From Candidatus Woesearchaeota archaeon (GTDB taxonomy: Archaea > Nanobdellota > Nanobdellia > Woesearchaeales > SM23-78), in contig JAHWIP010000022.1 of assembly GCA_019322375.1 (NCBI GenBank), positions 1-20,735 of the forward strand: 20,735 nt of DNA, given 5' to 3'. Below the pieces are notes generated by a model that was given only the letters and a program-made list of their open reading frames with translations, had not been told where the DNA came from and ran no database searches. Numbering within the stretch: position 1 is the stretch's first letter; each line of letters starts with the position of its first letter. The position numbers and the translations under genes were made by a program. Below, in pieces: positions 20,005 through 20,735 of this stretch.

Positions 20005-20735
20005 ATGGTTATAGAAATCTTAATTGCATTACTCGCAGGCATCCTCTTTGGAATAATCACAGGCCTAACACCTGGCATACATGTTAATCTAATCAGTTTG
20101 TTGCTTCTTAGTTCTGCTCCTGTTCTTGTCAAATTCTTTTCCTTAACTTCTCTTGCAGTGTTTATAGTTGCTATGAGCATAACCCACACATTCATTGATT
20201 CTATTCCAAGCATTTATCTTGGTGCTCCTGACAGTGACATGGCACTAGGAGTTCTGCCAGGGCACAGATACTTGTTAAAAGGCCATGGGTATGCAGCTGT
20301 AAAACTGACTCTTATCGGCTCATTAGGTGCAATTATTCTTTCTATCATGCTCTTTCCATTGCTAGTGCCAATAGTCAAATACGGCTATCCATTAATTGAA
20401 AAATACATTGGGTATGCACTGCTCTTGGTTGCACTGTTTATGATTTTGCGGGATAAACAAAAACTATGGGCGCTTATAGTATTTTTTTTATCAGGAACCC
20501 TTGGCTTAATAGTGCTGAGCATGCCTAACCTGAAAAATCCTTTGTTTCCAATGTTGAGCGGTTTATTTGGTATTTCAACCTTAATCATTAGCCTGCTGAG
20601 AAAAGAGTCAATTCCAGAGCAGGTGCTTGTGAAAAAAACACCGCTTGACAAAGGCAAGACCATCAAGGCATTAATCTCAGGGCAGGCTTCAGGATTCCTC
20701 ACTGCTGTTTTCCCTGGCTTAGGAGCAGCAACAGC
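20005..20735 (+). CDS. TctA-family (DUF112) permease, 3'-truncated by the window end
   Basis: 243 complete codons are visible; the frame runs off the window. Very hydrophobic, with an opening of the form LLAGILFGIITGLTPGIH, then VAMSITHTFIDSIPSIYLGAPDSD, LGVLPGHRYLLKGHGYAA, and LIGSLGAIILSIMLFPLL. Near the window end ISGQASGFLTAVFPGLGAAT resembles the first GIITGLTPGI motif, the internal pseudo-repeat of TctA (tripartite tricarboxylate transporter large subunit) proteins. Substrate of the archaeal branch unknown. The ATG comes 7 bases after the tRNA discriminator (6 bases between them) and has no ribosome binding site or TATA box of its own. The gene is therefore presumably transcribed from the tRNA promoter. 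Confidence 0.85.
   Translation, partial: MVIEILIALLAGILFGIITGLTPGIHVNLISLLLLSSAPVLVKFFSLTSLAVFIVAMSITHTFIDSIPSIYLGAPDSDMALGVLPGHRYLLKGHGYAAVKLTLIGSLGAIILSIMLFPLLVPIVKYGYPLIEKYIGYALLLVALFMILRDKQKLWALIVFFLSGTLGLIVLSMPNLKNPLFPMLSGLFGISTLIISLLRKESIPEQVLVKKTPLDKGKTIKALISGQASGFLTAVFPGLGAAT

Noticed and set aside
20385..20702. Minus-strand frame opposite the permease
   Set aside because: It is the shadow of a strongly hydrophobic plus-strand gene and has no promoter.
1..20735. CRISPR array, IS element, integrase or rRNA
   Set aside because: No regularly spaced repeats, transposase, recombinase or rRNA-like sequence was seen on either strand.

Overview
Nearly all of this window (about 660 to the end) looks like the chromosome of an uncultured DPANN-type archaeon, plausibly Woesearchaeota or a relative. 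The evidence is archaeal-only or archaeal-type information genes (LonB membrane protease, Kae1, Dph6, TrmB, SPFH/slipin, an archaeal pilin leader, a separate NFACT-R domain). Most genes also have A/T-rich TATA boxes 25-30 bases upstream of the start codon, which implies leaderless transcripts, and internal genes tend to have GGTGA-type ribosome binding sites. The DNA is AT-rich. The exact lineage is inference.

The first ~650 bases are different: GC-rich and encoding the C-terminal part of an NtrC-family sigma-54 activator. That is a purely bacterial system, so this end is probably an assembly chimera or a contig-end misjoin. It abuts an archaeal ORF (652-1179) that seems to have lost its natural 5' end.

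Layout. 1187-3247: a lipoprotein solute-binding protein of the branched-chain amino-acid type, divergent from a TrmB regulator. 3320-4279: an orphan small protein, then an AbrB/RelE toxin-antitoxin pair with a perfect 20-bp operator palindrome between TATA box and start. 4292-7387: a slipin, a pilin-like secreted protein with a probable TTG start, an NFACT-R protein, a 27-codon minigene on the opposite strand, and a lipoprotein. 7419-9005: Kae1 and two small hypotheticals that overlap tail to tail. 9174-10774: two paralogous membrane-anchored TPR proteins flanking a predicted zinc metallopeptidase. 10820-13535: the LonB protease gene, flanked by two small two-TM Cys-rich proteins that look related to each other. 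13551-16783: Dph6, a membrane-anchored OB-fold protein, an AAA+ ATPase with a charged tail, and a membrane protein with DVDCGG-type Cys repeats. 16839-17915: a GH15/phosphorylase-kinase-alpha-like (alpha/alpha)6 protein. 18025-19642: two convergent unknowns.

The most interesting segment is 19765-20010. A tRNA-like gene at 19886-19998 has a long variable arm, anticodon GAT, discriminator G and a 24-base insertion in the T-loop that folds as a relaxed bulge-helix-bulge intron. A truncated second copy, with its own promoter-like sequence, lies just upstream. The gene runs almost directly into a TctA-like permease gene whose ATG lies 7 bases after the tRNA discriminator base.

Cell-envelope and secreted functions dominate (lipoproteins, pilin, TPR, Cys-rich, slipin, LonB, permease). 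These alternate with single-gene housekeeping units (Kae1, Dph6, NFACT-R) rather than long operons.
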